64,000 nucleotides of DNA from Providencia vermicola (GTDB taxonomy: Bacteria; Pseudomonadota; Gammaproteobacteria; Enterobacterales; Enterobacteriaceae). Under the pieces are notes generated by a model. It saw only the letters and a program-made list of their open reading frames with translations. It had not been told where the DNA came from and did no database searches. The position numbers and the translations under genes are program-made. This document shows positions 56,068 to 64,000 of this stretch, piece after piece. The stretch covers positions 1,119,001 to 1,183,000 of the forward strand of contig NZ_CP048796.1 in assembly GCF_010748935.1 (NCBI RefSeq), in the 5' to 3' direction. Within the stretch, counting starts at the first letter, position 1. Each line of letters opens with the position of its first letter.

Positions 56068-56619
56068 ATGAAACAGCGCGATAAATTGATACGTTATTTT
56101 CTGACCATGTCGCTGCTTTCCTGCATGGTCAATCATGCCACGGCAATGGTGAATATTCATTATAAAGGGAGTATTAAATACTCCACTTGTGGCATTAAAA
56201 CACAGAATATCAATGTTGATTTGGGCACATGGCTAACGAAAAGCCAAAATGGTTTTGGCAGTGCACAAAATACCCAATCAGATTGGGTTGAATTTACACT
56301 TGAGTTTGAGTGCCCTGACTCAATGAGTCTATTGAATGGCCAATTTCAAGGTGCTTCAGAGTCCAGTGGAAAATATTTATCTCTCGATAAAGGTAATGGT
56401 TATTCGACAGGAGCAGCGATTGAAATACAAAGTTATGAAAATGCGTCTCATCGCTGGGTCAATCGAAATATCAATACGCTTTATAACTTCATGAAAAATG
56501 AAGCGGTTAATAAAGGTAATACGTCGTTAAAGGTTAGGGCGCGTTATGTTCAAACCAATACTAAGCTTACACAAGGTAAGGCTAATGCGTCGGTTACCTT
56601 TGTCGTACAGGCAAATTAA
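56068..56619 (+). CDS. minor fimbrial subunit, operon 2 (first)
   Basis: A 183-residue pilin-like protein with signal peptide (ends NHATA). The mature chain has VNIHYKGSIKYSTCGIKTQNINVDLGTWLTK, the second Cys in LEFECPDSMS, and ends ASVTFVVQAN. The GTWLTKS segment matches the LGTWLVSN of the major pilin, so it belongs to the same fimbria. It lies 12 bases after the adhesin gene and one base before the next subunit. Confidence 0.87.
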   Translation: MKQRDKLIRYFLTMSLLSCMVNHATAMVNIHYKGSIKYSTCGIKTQNINVDLGTWLTKSQNGFGSAQNTQSDWVEFTLEFECPDSMSLLNGQFQGASESSGKYLSLDKGNGYSTGAAIEIQSYENASHRWVNRNINTLYNFMKNEAVNKGNTSLKVRARYVQTNTKLTQGKANASVTFVVQAN

Positions 56620-56620
56620 T

Positions 56621-57163
56621 ATGGCGATAAAAAAAATACTCGGTATTGCGTTGGTCGGCTTGTTGGGACTGACACTCAATCAAGCGTATGGATATCACAC
56701 GCTAGTGAATATTACAGGTTCAGTCAAAGCAGCCACCTGTGATCTTACCTCAAAGGAAAGTGAAGATATTAAATTAGGGGATATTTATCTCAGTTCAACA
56801 GGATTTGGTGGCAATATTGGTTCTACCAGTGAAAAAAAAGATTGGTCGATTACGTTGAAATGCCCAAGTGATATTCCGGTGATTTTTATACCTGAGGGGA
56901 ATAGCTATTTAGGGCATTCAAGTGTACTTGCTCTCAACGCAGAAAGCGGCAGTGCGACGGGAGTCGGTATAGAGACTGAATATTTTACAGAAAGTGGTAA
57001 CTGGAAAGTATTAGAGCTAAACAAACGAAATGAAATCATCAAAACGGTTAAGAAGGATGGTGATATTGCGATTTTAATGCGTGGCTATTATAAGCAAATG
57101 GAAGAGAAAGTGACCTCAGGTAGCGCGAATGCATCGATGACAATCGACATTGTTTATCAATAA
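56621..57163 (+). CDS. minor fimbrial subunit, operon 2 (second, last gene)
   Basis: A 180-residue pilin-like protein. The ATG at 56621 is chosen because it begins the signal peptide MAIKKILGIALVGLLGLTLN; the frame is open back to 56546 but overlaps the previous gene. The mature chain has VNITGSVKAATCDLTSKES, the second Cys in ITLKCPSDIPV, and ends SMTIDIVYQ. It is a paralogue of the preceding subunit. Followed by a strong terminator. Confidence 0.87.
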   Translation: MAIKKILGIALVGLLGLTLNQAYGYHTLVNITGSVKAATCDLTSKESEDIKLGDIYLSSTGFGGNIGSTSEKKDWSITLKCPSDIPVIFIPEGNSYLGHSSVLALNAESGSATGVGIETEYFTESGNWKVLELNKRNEIIKTVKKDGDIAILMRGYYKQMEEKVTSGSANASMTIDIVYQ

Positions 57164-57187
57164 CCATGTATTTGATGATGACGATTC

Positions 57188-57231
57188 AAACCAAGATAAA
57201 GTTTGTGACGCTTATCTTGGTTTTTGTTTTT
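57188..57231 (+). terminator. Rho-independent terminator after fimbrial operon 2
   Basis: Perfect 12-base stem aaaccaagataa / ttatcttggttt with a 12-base loop, followed by a T-rich tail (ttgtttttgg). It lies 25 bases after the last stop of the operon. Confidence 0.9.
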
Positions 57232-57736
57232 GGGGTTCACTACAATCATTTGCTGTCGTAATGCGACTGTCAATAATCGTTATTATTAAGGTTACTTAAA
57301 GTAAGTGTAAAAAAATAATACAAAAAAGAGTAAAGGTCAGAATATTTATAAGTACAATCCCATATGACTAACATATTGATATTATTCTATTTTTTCAATC
57401 CTAACACTTTATGTTTATTTTTTGATGTCGATCAAAAAATAAAAGTCATTTATAACAATGAATTATAGAGTTCTAAAGTATTTTTTAGAGCATCGTAAAT
57501 TTACATTTAGAAAAATTTACATAAACTCATCATCATTTCTATCCTATATACTCACTTTACTTGTTACTCATAATGTGGGTTACAAGATTTAATAACATTG
57601 ATTCTTTTTTTTACTCAAAATGCTTTTGAAATTTATCAATTAAGCTTTAGGAGAGTATTGTCTGATGCGCCCTATTAATTCATTGATAAATGACTAATAG
57701 AGTTACATTTACTGATAAGAGTATAAAGGTATATTC
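57232..57736. other. Promoter region between fimbrial operons 2 and 3
   Basis: About 500 bases, AT-rich, with no gene. The terminator of operon 2 on the left shows that operon 3 has its own promoter in this gap. I see no invertible element or clear operator. Confidence 0.5.
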
Positions 57737-58312
57737 ATGAAAACATTATCAACGAAAAAAATGATTATGGCTGTTATTGCTTCCGCATTTGCATTTTCAG
57801 CTACTGCTACAGCAGCAGAACAAAATGGCACAATTTCATTTAAAGGGCTTATTTATAATGCGACTTGTACCATTAACTTAAACGATAGTTATTCACCGAA
57901 TGCTGAAGTCAAAATGGGACGTTTTGCAACGAGTGAGTTTAGTGATGAAGGTGATGAAGTTGGTGGTACCGGTGGTGATGGTAAATTAAAAGTTGAATTA
58001 GTTGATTGCCCAGACCAAGGAACCGTTTCTATTAATTTGACGGGTAATGCAAATCGCTATGATGACACTATTTTAGAATTAGATAATAAAGGTAGTACTA
58101 ATGTAGCAAAAAATATTGGTATCCGTATTTATCGTGAAGATCAGCCATCTAGAGCTTTAAAAGTCAATGGTAGTAAAAGTGAAGATATTAAAGTGAATGG
58201 TTCTAGTTCTGAATGGCGTGGAACTTTCATCGCAAAATACGTTAGTACGGATGATACAGTAGAAGCAGGCCAAGCTAACGCAACATTAAATTATAAAATT
58301 ACTTATAAATAA
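57737..58312 (+). CDS. probable major fimbrial subunit, operon 3
   Basis: A 191-residue pilin. The signal peptide (MKTLSTKKMIMAVIASAFAF...) ends TATAAE. The mature chain has NGTISFKGLIYNATCTINLND and a second Cys in ELVDCPDQGT, a Gly-rich loop (DEGDEVGGTGGDGK), INLTGNANRYD, and ends ATLNYKITYK. A single structural pilin in a four-gene operon, followed by a large stem-loop. Only distantly like the pilin of operon 2. Confidence 0.9.
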   Translation: MKTLSTKKMIMAVIASAFAFSATATAAEQNGTISFKGLIYNATCTINLNDSYSPNAEVKMGRFATSEFSDEGDEVGGTGGDGKLKVELVDCPDQGTVSINLTGNANRYDDTILELDNKGSTNVAKNIGIRIYREDQPSRALKVNGSKSEDIKVNGSSSEWRGTFIAKYVSTDDTVEAGQANATLNYKITYK

Positions 58313-58318
58313 TTTGCT

Positions 58319-58355
58319 AACGCAGATTATTAATTATGAATTATTAATCTGCGTT
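58319..58355 (+). terminator. Stem-loop after the pilin gene, operon 3
   Basis: Perfect 11-base stem aacgcagatta / taatctgcgtt, with further A/T pairing inside the loop, starting seven bases after the pilin stop and followed by aactttt. Same position as the stem-loop in operon 2. Confidence 0.8.
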
Positions 58356-58382
58356 AACTTTTCTATCATGGGGCCTATGTTT

Positions 58383-59057
58383 ATGAAGAAAATAATTTCT
58401 GCATTATCGCTATTCTGTGTTTCTATTTCATCAAGCTATGCTGGGTTTGGTTTAGAAACTACTCGTGTGATTTATCATGAAAAAGATAAAAGTGAAGGCG
58501 TTGTTGCATTTAATACGGATAAAAATCGGAATTACTTACTTCAATCTTGGGTAGAAGATAAAAAGGGTAATGTAACACAAGATTTCGCGGTAACACCACC
58601 ATTAGTAAAATTAAGAGCTGAACAAAAAAATACGATTCAGCTAATGAAAGTGTCGACATTACCAAGCGATAAGGAATCATTATATTGGCTTAATGTTAAA
58701 TTTGTCGCGCCTAGCAGTGAAGATCTAGAACACGTTTTACGTTATTCAATGACAAATAAAATAAAATTAATTTATCGTCCCACAGCATTATCAGATAAAA
58801 AAGTAGAAGAGTCAGTAAATGAACTGGCTTGGTCTAAAGCGGCATCAGGTATAAAAGTCAACAACCCGACACCTTTTTATATCAATATAGCGAAACTTAA
58901 GGTGAATGGTAAAGAAGTTGAAGCACCAAGTTATTTAGAACCTCGTTCTGAAACGACTATAAATATTCCTAAATTAGGTGCAGGTATGCATACAATTTCT
59001 CTGAACTATATCAATGATTATGGTAAAGGGTTAGATAGCAGTTATACGATAAAATAA
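58383..59057 (+). CDS. fimbrial periplasmic chaperone, operon 3
   Basis: A 224-residue PapD-like chaperone. The ATG at 58383 begins the signal peptide MKKIISALSLFCVSISSSYA and is better placed after GGGG than the ATG at 58377. The mature chain starts GFGLETTRVIYHEKDKSEG, with the anchor Arg in 'TTRVIY', and has the signature WLNVKFVAPSSED and IKLIYRPTAL. It serves the operon 3 usher and subunits. Confidence 0.92.
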   Translation: MKKIISALSLFCVSISSSYAGFGLETTRVIYHEKDKSEGVVAFNTDKNRNYLLQSWVEDKKGNVTQDFAVTPPLVKLRAEQKNTIQLMKVSTLPSDKESLYWLNVKFVAPSSEDLEHVLRYSMTNKIKLIYRPTALSDKKVEESVNELAWSKAASGIKVNNPTPFYINIAKLKVNGKEVEAPSYLEPRSETTINIPKLGAGMHTISLNYINDYGKGLDSSYTIK

Positions 59058-59084
59058 TAATCTCAAAAAGCTGAGTAAAGGCCT

Positions 59085-61580
59085 ATGAATCGTTTTTTTT
59101 ATAAAAAATATCCATGCTCGCCTATTGTTATGGCTGTTTTATTTGCATCATATTCATTAGATATGCGTGCTGCTGATTACTATCCACCTAGCTTATTAAA
59201 TATAGCAGGAATGGGAACACAGCTCACGAATGAAGACTTGGATGTTTTCAGAGAAAATGATATTTCACCAGGGAAATATCATGTGAAGTTTTTTATTAAT
59301 AATAATTTAGTTTTTACTAAAGATATCAATTTTGTCATGATGTCTACTGCGAATGGCGGTGAACAGCTAACACCTTGCTTTAGTTTTTCTGAGTGGGAAA
59401 GTTTTGGTATTGATTTCCAGTCACAGATAAAAGATGAGCAGCAATGTTTTAATATTAATGATATTGAATATGTTAGCCATTATCTTGATTTAAATACCAA
59501 AGTTTTTTCATTAACTGTTCCTCAGTTAATGATTAATAAACAGCGTATCAAGCAAATAGAAGAAGAACAGTGGGATAATGGTATTCCAGCGATATTCGTT
59601 AATTATTCATTTTCAGCATTTAACACTTATGAAAATGGCAAAGTTGATGATAATTATTACGGTAATATCCAAAGTAAAGTCAATATAGGTGCGTGGCGTT
59701 ATCGTAATTATTCAACTTGGTCAAACAATGAGAGAGAAAAAAATAAGTGGAATAGCATCAGTAACACGCTATCAAGAAATATTAATACAATTAAAAGTGA
59801 GCTAACACTAGGGAATTTATATACAAACTCACAGCTCTTTGACTCCTTTAAATTTAAAGGGGTTAAGTTAGCGACTGACAGACAAATGGAGTCATACGAT
59901 TTAACGAATTATGCTCCGAGTGTGAATGGTATTGCCAACTCTGAATCAGTGGTAACCATTGTTCAAAATGGACAGGTTATCTATAAGAAAAGTGTACCAG
60001 CAGGACCTTTTGAAATTACTGATTATTACCCAATGAGTAATGGTGGTAATTTGTATGTTACAGTGCAAGAGGCGAGTGGTAACGAAGTGAATTTTATTGT
60101 TCCTTTTTCTTCCATTGCGTTTTTAGAAAGAAAAGGAAAGTTAAAATACAGTTTCTCTAGTGGTCAGTATGACGGTAATAACAAAGGTGATGGTCGTTAT
60201 ATTAATGAAGCTGAAGTTTATTATGGGCTGACAGATTTTGTCACAGTTTTTAGTGGCGTATTGTATTCTAAACATTATCAATCTTACGCAATTGGTACGG
60301 GTTTTAACTTAGGAAATGTCGGTGCAATTACGACTGATATGGTACATTCTCGCGCTAATGTTGAAAATAAAACGACATTAAGTGGAAATGCGTTTAGAGT
60401 TAATTACTCAAAACGTATTGAAATGACCAATACCAGTTTATCATTGGCCGGTTTTCGTCACTTTGATAACAATTTCTTAAATATTGATGATGCATTCTCT
60501 TATGAGAATAAAGACCATGGCAGTTATGATAAATTGAAAAATGAATATACTGCATCATTATCTCAGCCAATTTTGGGAAGTGCTAGCTCTATTAACTTAA
60601 ACACTGTTGTTTATGAATATGCAAGTGGTAATAAACAACAGTCTTATAATGCGGGTTTTAACAGCAATATAGATAAGGTGCATTATAGTGTCTATTACAC
60701 TTACTCAAAAGGTAGGCAGTTCCAAAATGATAATAAAAGCTCATATAACCTGAGTTTAAATATCAGTGTGCCATTTGATGTATTTGATAATACTGTGTAT
60801 GTCAATTATGGGATCTCAACAGATGATCAGCATAGGACATCACAAACGGCACGATTAAATGGAAGCTACGGTGAATCATATCGTGGTACTTGGGATATTT
60901 ATCAAAGTTACAGTAATAAAGGTGTTGGATATTCAGGTGGATTAAGCAGTTCTTATCGCTCTCCTTATGCGGTGGTGAATGCTGGATATGCTTACAACGA
61001 TAATAACAAAAACTTTAACTATGGTATTAGCGGATCATTAGTTGGTACGCAATATGGCATGGTGCTAGCCCCGTCAATGCAAGATACGAGTGCGTTGATC
61101 TTGACGAAAGATGCCGCTGGGGTTGGTGTCATTAATGGACATTCTGTAGAAACTAACTCATCTGGTTTGGCGGTTGTGCCAGGTATTGCTCCGTATCGTA
61201 AAAATACATTAGCGATTGATACGAAAACAATTCCTGAGGATACCGAAATTGAGAATAATATTATTAATAATGTTATTCCGACAAAAGGCGCATTAATACT
61301 CGCGGATTTTGAAGCGAAGAAAGGCTACAAGTTATTATTTAAGCTACAGCTTCCAATGAATAAAGAATTACCTGTTGGAGCGAAAGCGGTGACAGAAGAC
61401 GACGCGACTCATTTAGTTTCTAATTTTAATACGCTGTATTTAGTCGCGGATAAACCGAAAGGCCAAATTAAGGTTAATTGGACAAATGATGGTGTTAATG
61501 AATCCTGTACTGTGAATTATAACATCGAAAAGGCTATACCAACGAATGGGCTTTATATGCTTAATTCAGAGTGCCGTTAA
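59085..61580 (+). CDS. fimbrial outer-membrane usher, operon 3
   Basis: An 831-residue usher, somewhat shorter than the other two. The N-terminal domain contains VFRENDISPGKYHVKFFINNN; the plug region reads YAPSVNGIANSESVVTIVQNG and VIYKKSVPAGPFEI; the C-terminal domain ends with a Cys pair (NESCTVNY, NSECR). It secretes the fimbria of operon 3. An AAAGG site precedes the ATG. Only about 15 bases separate it from the tip gene. Confidence 0.94.
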   Translation: MNRFFYKKYPCSPIVMAVLFASYSLDMRAADYYPPSLLNIAGMGTQLTNEDLDVFRENDISPGKYHVKFFINNNLVFTKDINFVMMSTANGGEQLTPCFSFSEWESFGIDFQSQIKDEQQCFNINDIEYVSHYLDLNTKVFSLTVPQLMINKQRIKQIEEEQWDNGIPAIFVNYSFSAFNTYENGKVDDNYYGNIQSKVNIGAWRYRNYSTWSNNEREKNKWNSISNTLSRNINTIKSELTLGNLYTNSQLFDSFKFKGVKLATDRQMESYDLTNYAPSVNGIANSESVVTIVQNGQVIYKKSVPAGPFEITDYYPMSNGGNLYVTVQEASGNEVNFIVPFSSIAFLERKGKLKYSFSSGQYDGNNKGDGRYINEAEVYYGLTDFVTVFSGVLYSKHYQSYAIGTGFNLGNVGAITTDMVHSRANVENKTTLSGNAFRVNYSKRIEMTNTSLSLAGFRHFDNNFLNIDDAFSYENKDHGSYDKLKNEYTASLSQPILGSASSINLNTVVYEYASGNKQQSYNAGFNSNIDKVHYSVYYTYSKGRQFQNDNKSSYNLSLNISVPFDVFDNTVYVNYGISTDDQHRTSQTARLNGSYGESYRGTWDIYQSYSNKGVGYSGGLSSSYRSPYAVVNAGYAYNDNNKNFNYGISGSLVGTQYGMVLAPSMQDTSALILTKDAAGVGVINGHSVETNSSGLAVVPGIAPYRKNTLAIDTKTIPEDTEIENNIINNVIPTKGALILADFEAKKGYKLLFKLQLPMNKELPVGAKAVTEDDATHLVSNFNTLYLVADKPKGQIKVNWTNDGVNESCTVNYNIEKAIPTNGLYMLNSECR

Positions 61581-61594
61581 AAGGAGCACTAGCA

Positions 61595-62638
61595 ATGAAA
61601 AAACAAATACATTTAGGTCGTGTTTTGGTACTGAGCTTAATTTTAATGCTCGTTGGTATAAATAAAAGTTTTTCTGCTCAGGACTGTCTCCCTGGCGGGG
61701 ATGGACAAGATCATTCAGCAATGCGTGCCACGATTGATATTAAATTGAGTGGCGTGATCAAAAAACATGATGAACTTGGGCGCTACACCTTCGAACGTGA
61801 GAGTGGGCGTGGTGGTATTGCTCAGTGCGGGCCTGATTCACAAGTTTATGGTTACGCAACGTATGGTGAAGGTAGCGGTATTTATGCTCGATACTATGGG
61901 GATATTGACGGTCGACCTGCTTATCATGTTCACGCGGGTGGACCTGCAAATATTGTTTATGTGTTGATTGATAATAGAACCGGACTCCCTTTTCGTAATC
62001 GTCCAGGGCAAGAGTTACCCGTACCTGAAGGGTCATTAATGCCACTTGATGCGACAGTTATTTTCTATGCCGCAAAAGATAATCCAACACCGACTACCTT
62101 TACTAACTCAGTGATTGGTTCAGTGTTAATTAAACGTTTTGAGTCAGGTGGTGGGTCAACGAAAGTCGGTTTCACTTATCGATTAAAAGGTAAGGTCGAA
62201 AGTGCACCCACATCTTGTTCTGCTCAAAATACCGATTTGACGTTTACATTGCCTCGTTTACCCATAACCGCATTTTCGTCAATAGGCTTTCCTTCTCAGT
62301 CATCCGCTGTTGAAGAGAATATCAAAATCGTTTGTACGGGAAATGTTTCAGCTAAGATCAAATTGATAGCTAATAAAACCGAAAGTTATGATGGCAAAGA
62401 TGCGGTTATTAAGATTGATAATGAAGGGCAGGGGAGTAATGCAAGTGGGATTGGTTACGTGGTGAAATCACCATTAAGTAATGATAATGTTTTGGTTAAT
62501 CAAACGTTCGTTAAATTAGCGGATTTAGAGAAAGGGGAAACGATGGTTCCTCTGAAGGCGGAATATTATCGTTATAGCCATTCGATAAAAGCGGGGAAAG
62601 CGGAAGCAACGGCACAATTTGTTTTGCAGTTTGACTAA
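61595..62638 (+). CDS. fimbrial tip adhesin, operon 3
   Basis: A 347-residue secreted protein. The ATG at 61595 has AAGGAG eight bases upstream; an ATG at 61571 lies inside the usher gene. After the signal peptide (ends SFSAQ) comes an N-terminal domain (about 30-195) rich in Gly, Tyr and His (GRGGIAQCGPDSQVYGYATY, YARYYGDIDGRPAYHVHAGG). A pilin domain follows (about 205-347: APTSCSAQNTDLTFTLPR, second Cys in IKIVCTGNVSAKIKL, end ATAQFVLQFD). It is the only subunit besides the major pilin, so it is the likely adhesin. Receptor unknown. Confidence 0.87.
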   Translation: MKKQIHLGRVLVLSLILMLVGINKSFSAQDCLPGGDGQDHSAMRATIDIKLSGVIKKHDELGRYTFERESGRGGIAQCGPDSQVYGYATYGEGSGIYARYYGDIDGRPAYHVHAGGPANIVYVLIDNRTGLPFRNRPGQELPVPEGSLMPLDATVIFYAAKDNPTPTTFTNSVIGSVLIKRFESGGGSTKVGFTYRLKGKVESAPTSCSAQNTDLTFTLPRLPITAFSSIGFPSQSSAVEENIKIVCTGNVSAKIKLIANKTESYDGKDAVIKIDNEGQGSNASGIGYVVKSPLSNDNVLVNQTFVKLADLEKGETMVPLKAEYYRYSHSIKAGKAEATAQFVLQFD

Positions 62639-62665
62639 GCTAATTTGACCACGATGAAAAAGTAT

Positions 62666-62697
62666 AACCCCCAGTGAGTTTCTCATCGCTGGGGGTT
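62666..62697. terminator. Terminator between fimbrial operon 3 and panD
   Basis: Perfect 9-base GC-rich stem aacccccag / ctgggggtt with a 14-base loop in the short gap between convergent genes. On the minus strand it is followed by ATACTTTTTC, so it suits panD; it may serve both. Confidence 0.75.
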
Positions 62698-62704
62698 AAA
62701 GAGA

Positions 62705-63085
62705 TTAAGCGACTTGTACCGGAACGGCTTTAGCTATGCGGCTCATGACGTTATCGCCGTCAAAATAAGCAACCTTTGGTTTATGTTGGCGCGCATCTTC
62801 ATCGCTAATACTCACATAAGAGCAGATGATCAGCCTATCACCAACCGCAGCGCGGCGAGCAGCTGCGCCATTGACCGAGATAATTTTAGAGCCTCTTTCC
62901 CCAGCGATCGCGTAAGTCGAGAAGCGCTCGCCGTTATCAACATTATAGATATCGATAGCTTCGTATTCGAGGATCCCTGCTGCATCCATAAAGTCTTGAT
63001 CAATCGCACATGATCCTTCGTAGTGAAGGTCGGCTTGTGTTACTTTGACTCGGTGTAACTTACCTTGTAGCATTTTTCTAAACAT
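62705..63085 (-). CDS. panD: aspartate 1-decarboxylase (pro-enzyme) PanD
   Basis: A 126-residue pro-enzyme that cleaves itself between Gly24 and Ser25 (EGSCAID) to form its pyruvoyl cofactor, then makes beta-alanine from aspartate for pantothenate. Matches E. coli PanD along its length ([28 protein letters not shown], ending AKAVPVQVA). It lies just downstream of panC on the same strand, as in the pan gene clusters of enterobacteria. Confidence 0.96.
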   Translation of the reverse strand: MFRKMLQGKLHRVKVTQADLHYEGSCAIDQDFMDAAGILEYEAIDIYNVDNGERFSTYAIAGERGSKIISVNGAAARRAAVGDRLIICSYVSISDEDARQHKPKVAYFDGDNVMSRIAKAVPVQVA

Positions 63086-63132
63086 AATTGTTATCTGCCA
63101 TCTTAATATTTATGCTGTGTTTGCTTATTTTT

Positions 63133-63996
63133 TTAAGCTGAAACAGCGGGTAGGTCAACCTGTAAATTATCAATGAGCCGAGTTTGACCTAACCATGCCG
63201 CCATTAAAATCACCGCTTTTTTGCTTCTCGCATTGAGTGCGGCGAGTGTCTCTGCATCACGGATAAACAGTTCATCAGGCGTGAAACCTGCTTGCCGTAG
63301 TAAATCTTCAGTCTCTTGAAGCAATGTATCAACGGTTTCTGGAGCTGCACTGAGCTTATCTGCCGTTTGTCTCATGATATTGTACAATTGAGGGGCTATT
63401 TTTAGCTCTTCAGCGGAAAGGTTATTATTGCGCGAACTGAGTGCCAGGCCATTTTTGGCCCTAACGGTAGGGACAGAGACAATTTGTATATCAAATGAAA
63501 GGTCATGTACCATTTTGCGAATCAGTTGTAGTTGTTGATAATCTTTTTCGCCAAAAAACGCTAAATCAGGTTGGACTAAGTTGAAGAGCTTGGTCACGAC
63601 GGTGGAAACACCACGGAAATGCCCCGGACGGCTAGCACCTTCCAATATTGATGATAATTCAGGTACTTCAACAAAGGTCTGTTGATCCATTCCTTCTGGG
63701 TAAAAATCTTTCACTGACGGTGCAAAAACAAGATTGATGTCACGACGTTTCAGTTTCTCACAATCCTCTTGCAGAGTGCGAGGATAGTTGGCTAAATCAG
63801 ACTGACGATCAAACTGCATGGGATTAACAAAAATACTAACAATAACAATATCGGCTTGTTGTTTTGCCTCATCAATTAAAGTCAGATGCCCATCATGCAG
63901 GTTTCCCATGGTTGGTACAAGAGCAATACGTTTACCATCTAGCTTCCAGCGGCGGATTTCACGGCGGAGGATTGGCGACGTTTCGACGATCAGCAT
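63133..63996 (-). CDS. panC: pantothenate synthetase PanC
   Basis: A 287-residue enzyme that joins pantoate and beta-alanine using ATP. The ATP-binding motifs are [14 protein letters not shown] (HxGH-like) and the later [10 protein letters not shown] (KMSKS-like position). It matches E. coli PanC (283 residues) throughout ([40 protein letters not shown]). The start ATG is four bases from the window edge, so the ribosome site and neighbours upstream (panB expected) are not fully visible. It leads into panD on the same strand. Confidence 0.95.
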   Translation of the reverse strand: MLIVETSPILRREIRRWKLDGKRIALVPTMGNLHDGHLTLIDEAKQQADIVIVSIFVNPMQFDRQSDLANYPRTLQEDCEKLKRRDINLVFAPSVKDFYPEGMDQQTFVEVPELSSILEGASRPGHFRGVSTVVTKLFNLVQPDLAFFGEKDYQQLQLIRKMVHDLSFDIQIVSVPTVRAKNGLALSSRNNNLSAEELKIAPQLYNIMRQTADKLSAAPETVDTLLQETEDLLRQAGFTPDELFIRDAETLAALNARSKKAVILMAAWLGQTRLIDNLQVDLPAVSA

Positions 63997-64000
63997 GTGT

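Noticed and set aside
1-64000. CRISPR arrays, tRNA or rRNA genes, prophage
   Set aside because: No regularly spaced repeats, cloverleaf-like genes or phage structural genes were seen on either strand.

Overview
The window reads as chromosome of a low-GC Enterobacterales bacterium of the Morganellaceae, most likely a Providencia-like species. The reasons are the conserved block yacC-cueO-...-hpt-can-yadG-yadH-...-panD-panC, close resemblance to E. coli of RimO, PurT, BtsT, YjiX, YjiA, Hpt, Can, PanD and PanC, a Proteus-type MrpJ-family regulator beside a fimbrial operon, and a meso-diaminopimelate dehydrogenase. The genus is inferred from protein resemblance and gene order only. I saw no rRNA, tRNA, CRISPR array, insertion sequence or phage gene.

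Layout. 1-2.6 kb: Fur-box-controlled ferrous iron uptake operon on the minus strand (P19 protein, cupredoxin, FTR1 permease, imelysin/EfeO-like protein cut by the window edge). 2.8-6.6 kb: a TIM-barrel protein of unknown role, a two-lobed aspartic-protease/PDZ lipoprotein, an orphan membrane protein, and a decayed second copy of the rimO 5' end. 6.8-12 kb: rimO, a shortened DhaR-like regulator, an orphan three-domain DhaM without dhaK or dhaL, and a FixJ/LuxR-type regulator broken by a one-base shift. 12.4-16.1 kb: sucrose genes cscR, cscA, cscK with no sucrose permease. 16.2-24.7 kb: rarD, PurR-box purT, a GMC oxidoreductase, a WG-repeat protein, and btsT-yjiX-yjiA with a BtsR-like direct repeat upstream.

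24.7-33.1 kb: the first chaperone-usher fimbrial operon (minus strand): MrpJ-like regulator, two pilins, usher, chaperone, four small pilin-like subunits and a two-domain tip adhesin. 33.8-44.0 kb: cyuA-type cysteine desulfidase, a MATE exporter, ddh, a membrane protein, a Tm-1-like pair with a divergent TetR regulator and two matching operators, a GNAT acetyltransferase, an AbrB-type membrane protein and yacC. 44.1-50.3 kb: CueR-type promoter and cueO, an unknown gene, hpt, can, yadGH. 51.0-62.6 kb: two more chaperone-usher operons in tandem on the plus strand (six genes and four genes), inserted between yadH and panD. The window ends with panD and panC on the minus strand.

How the genes work together: the window combines core nucleotide, pantothenate and translation-modification genes with surface and uptake functions (three fimbrial systems, iron and copper handling, pyruvate uptake, sucrose hydrolysis). 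Several loci look reduced compared with their E. coli counterparts: dhaM without dhaKL, DhaR without its AAA+ domain, csc without a permease, cyuA without cyuP. The most unusual observations are the rimO 5' duplication bracketing an orphan gene, the frameshifted regulator with a receiver lacking its phospho-acceptor, and the Tm-1-like pair with twin operators.
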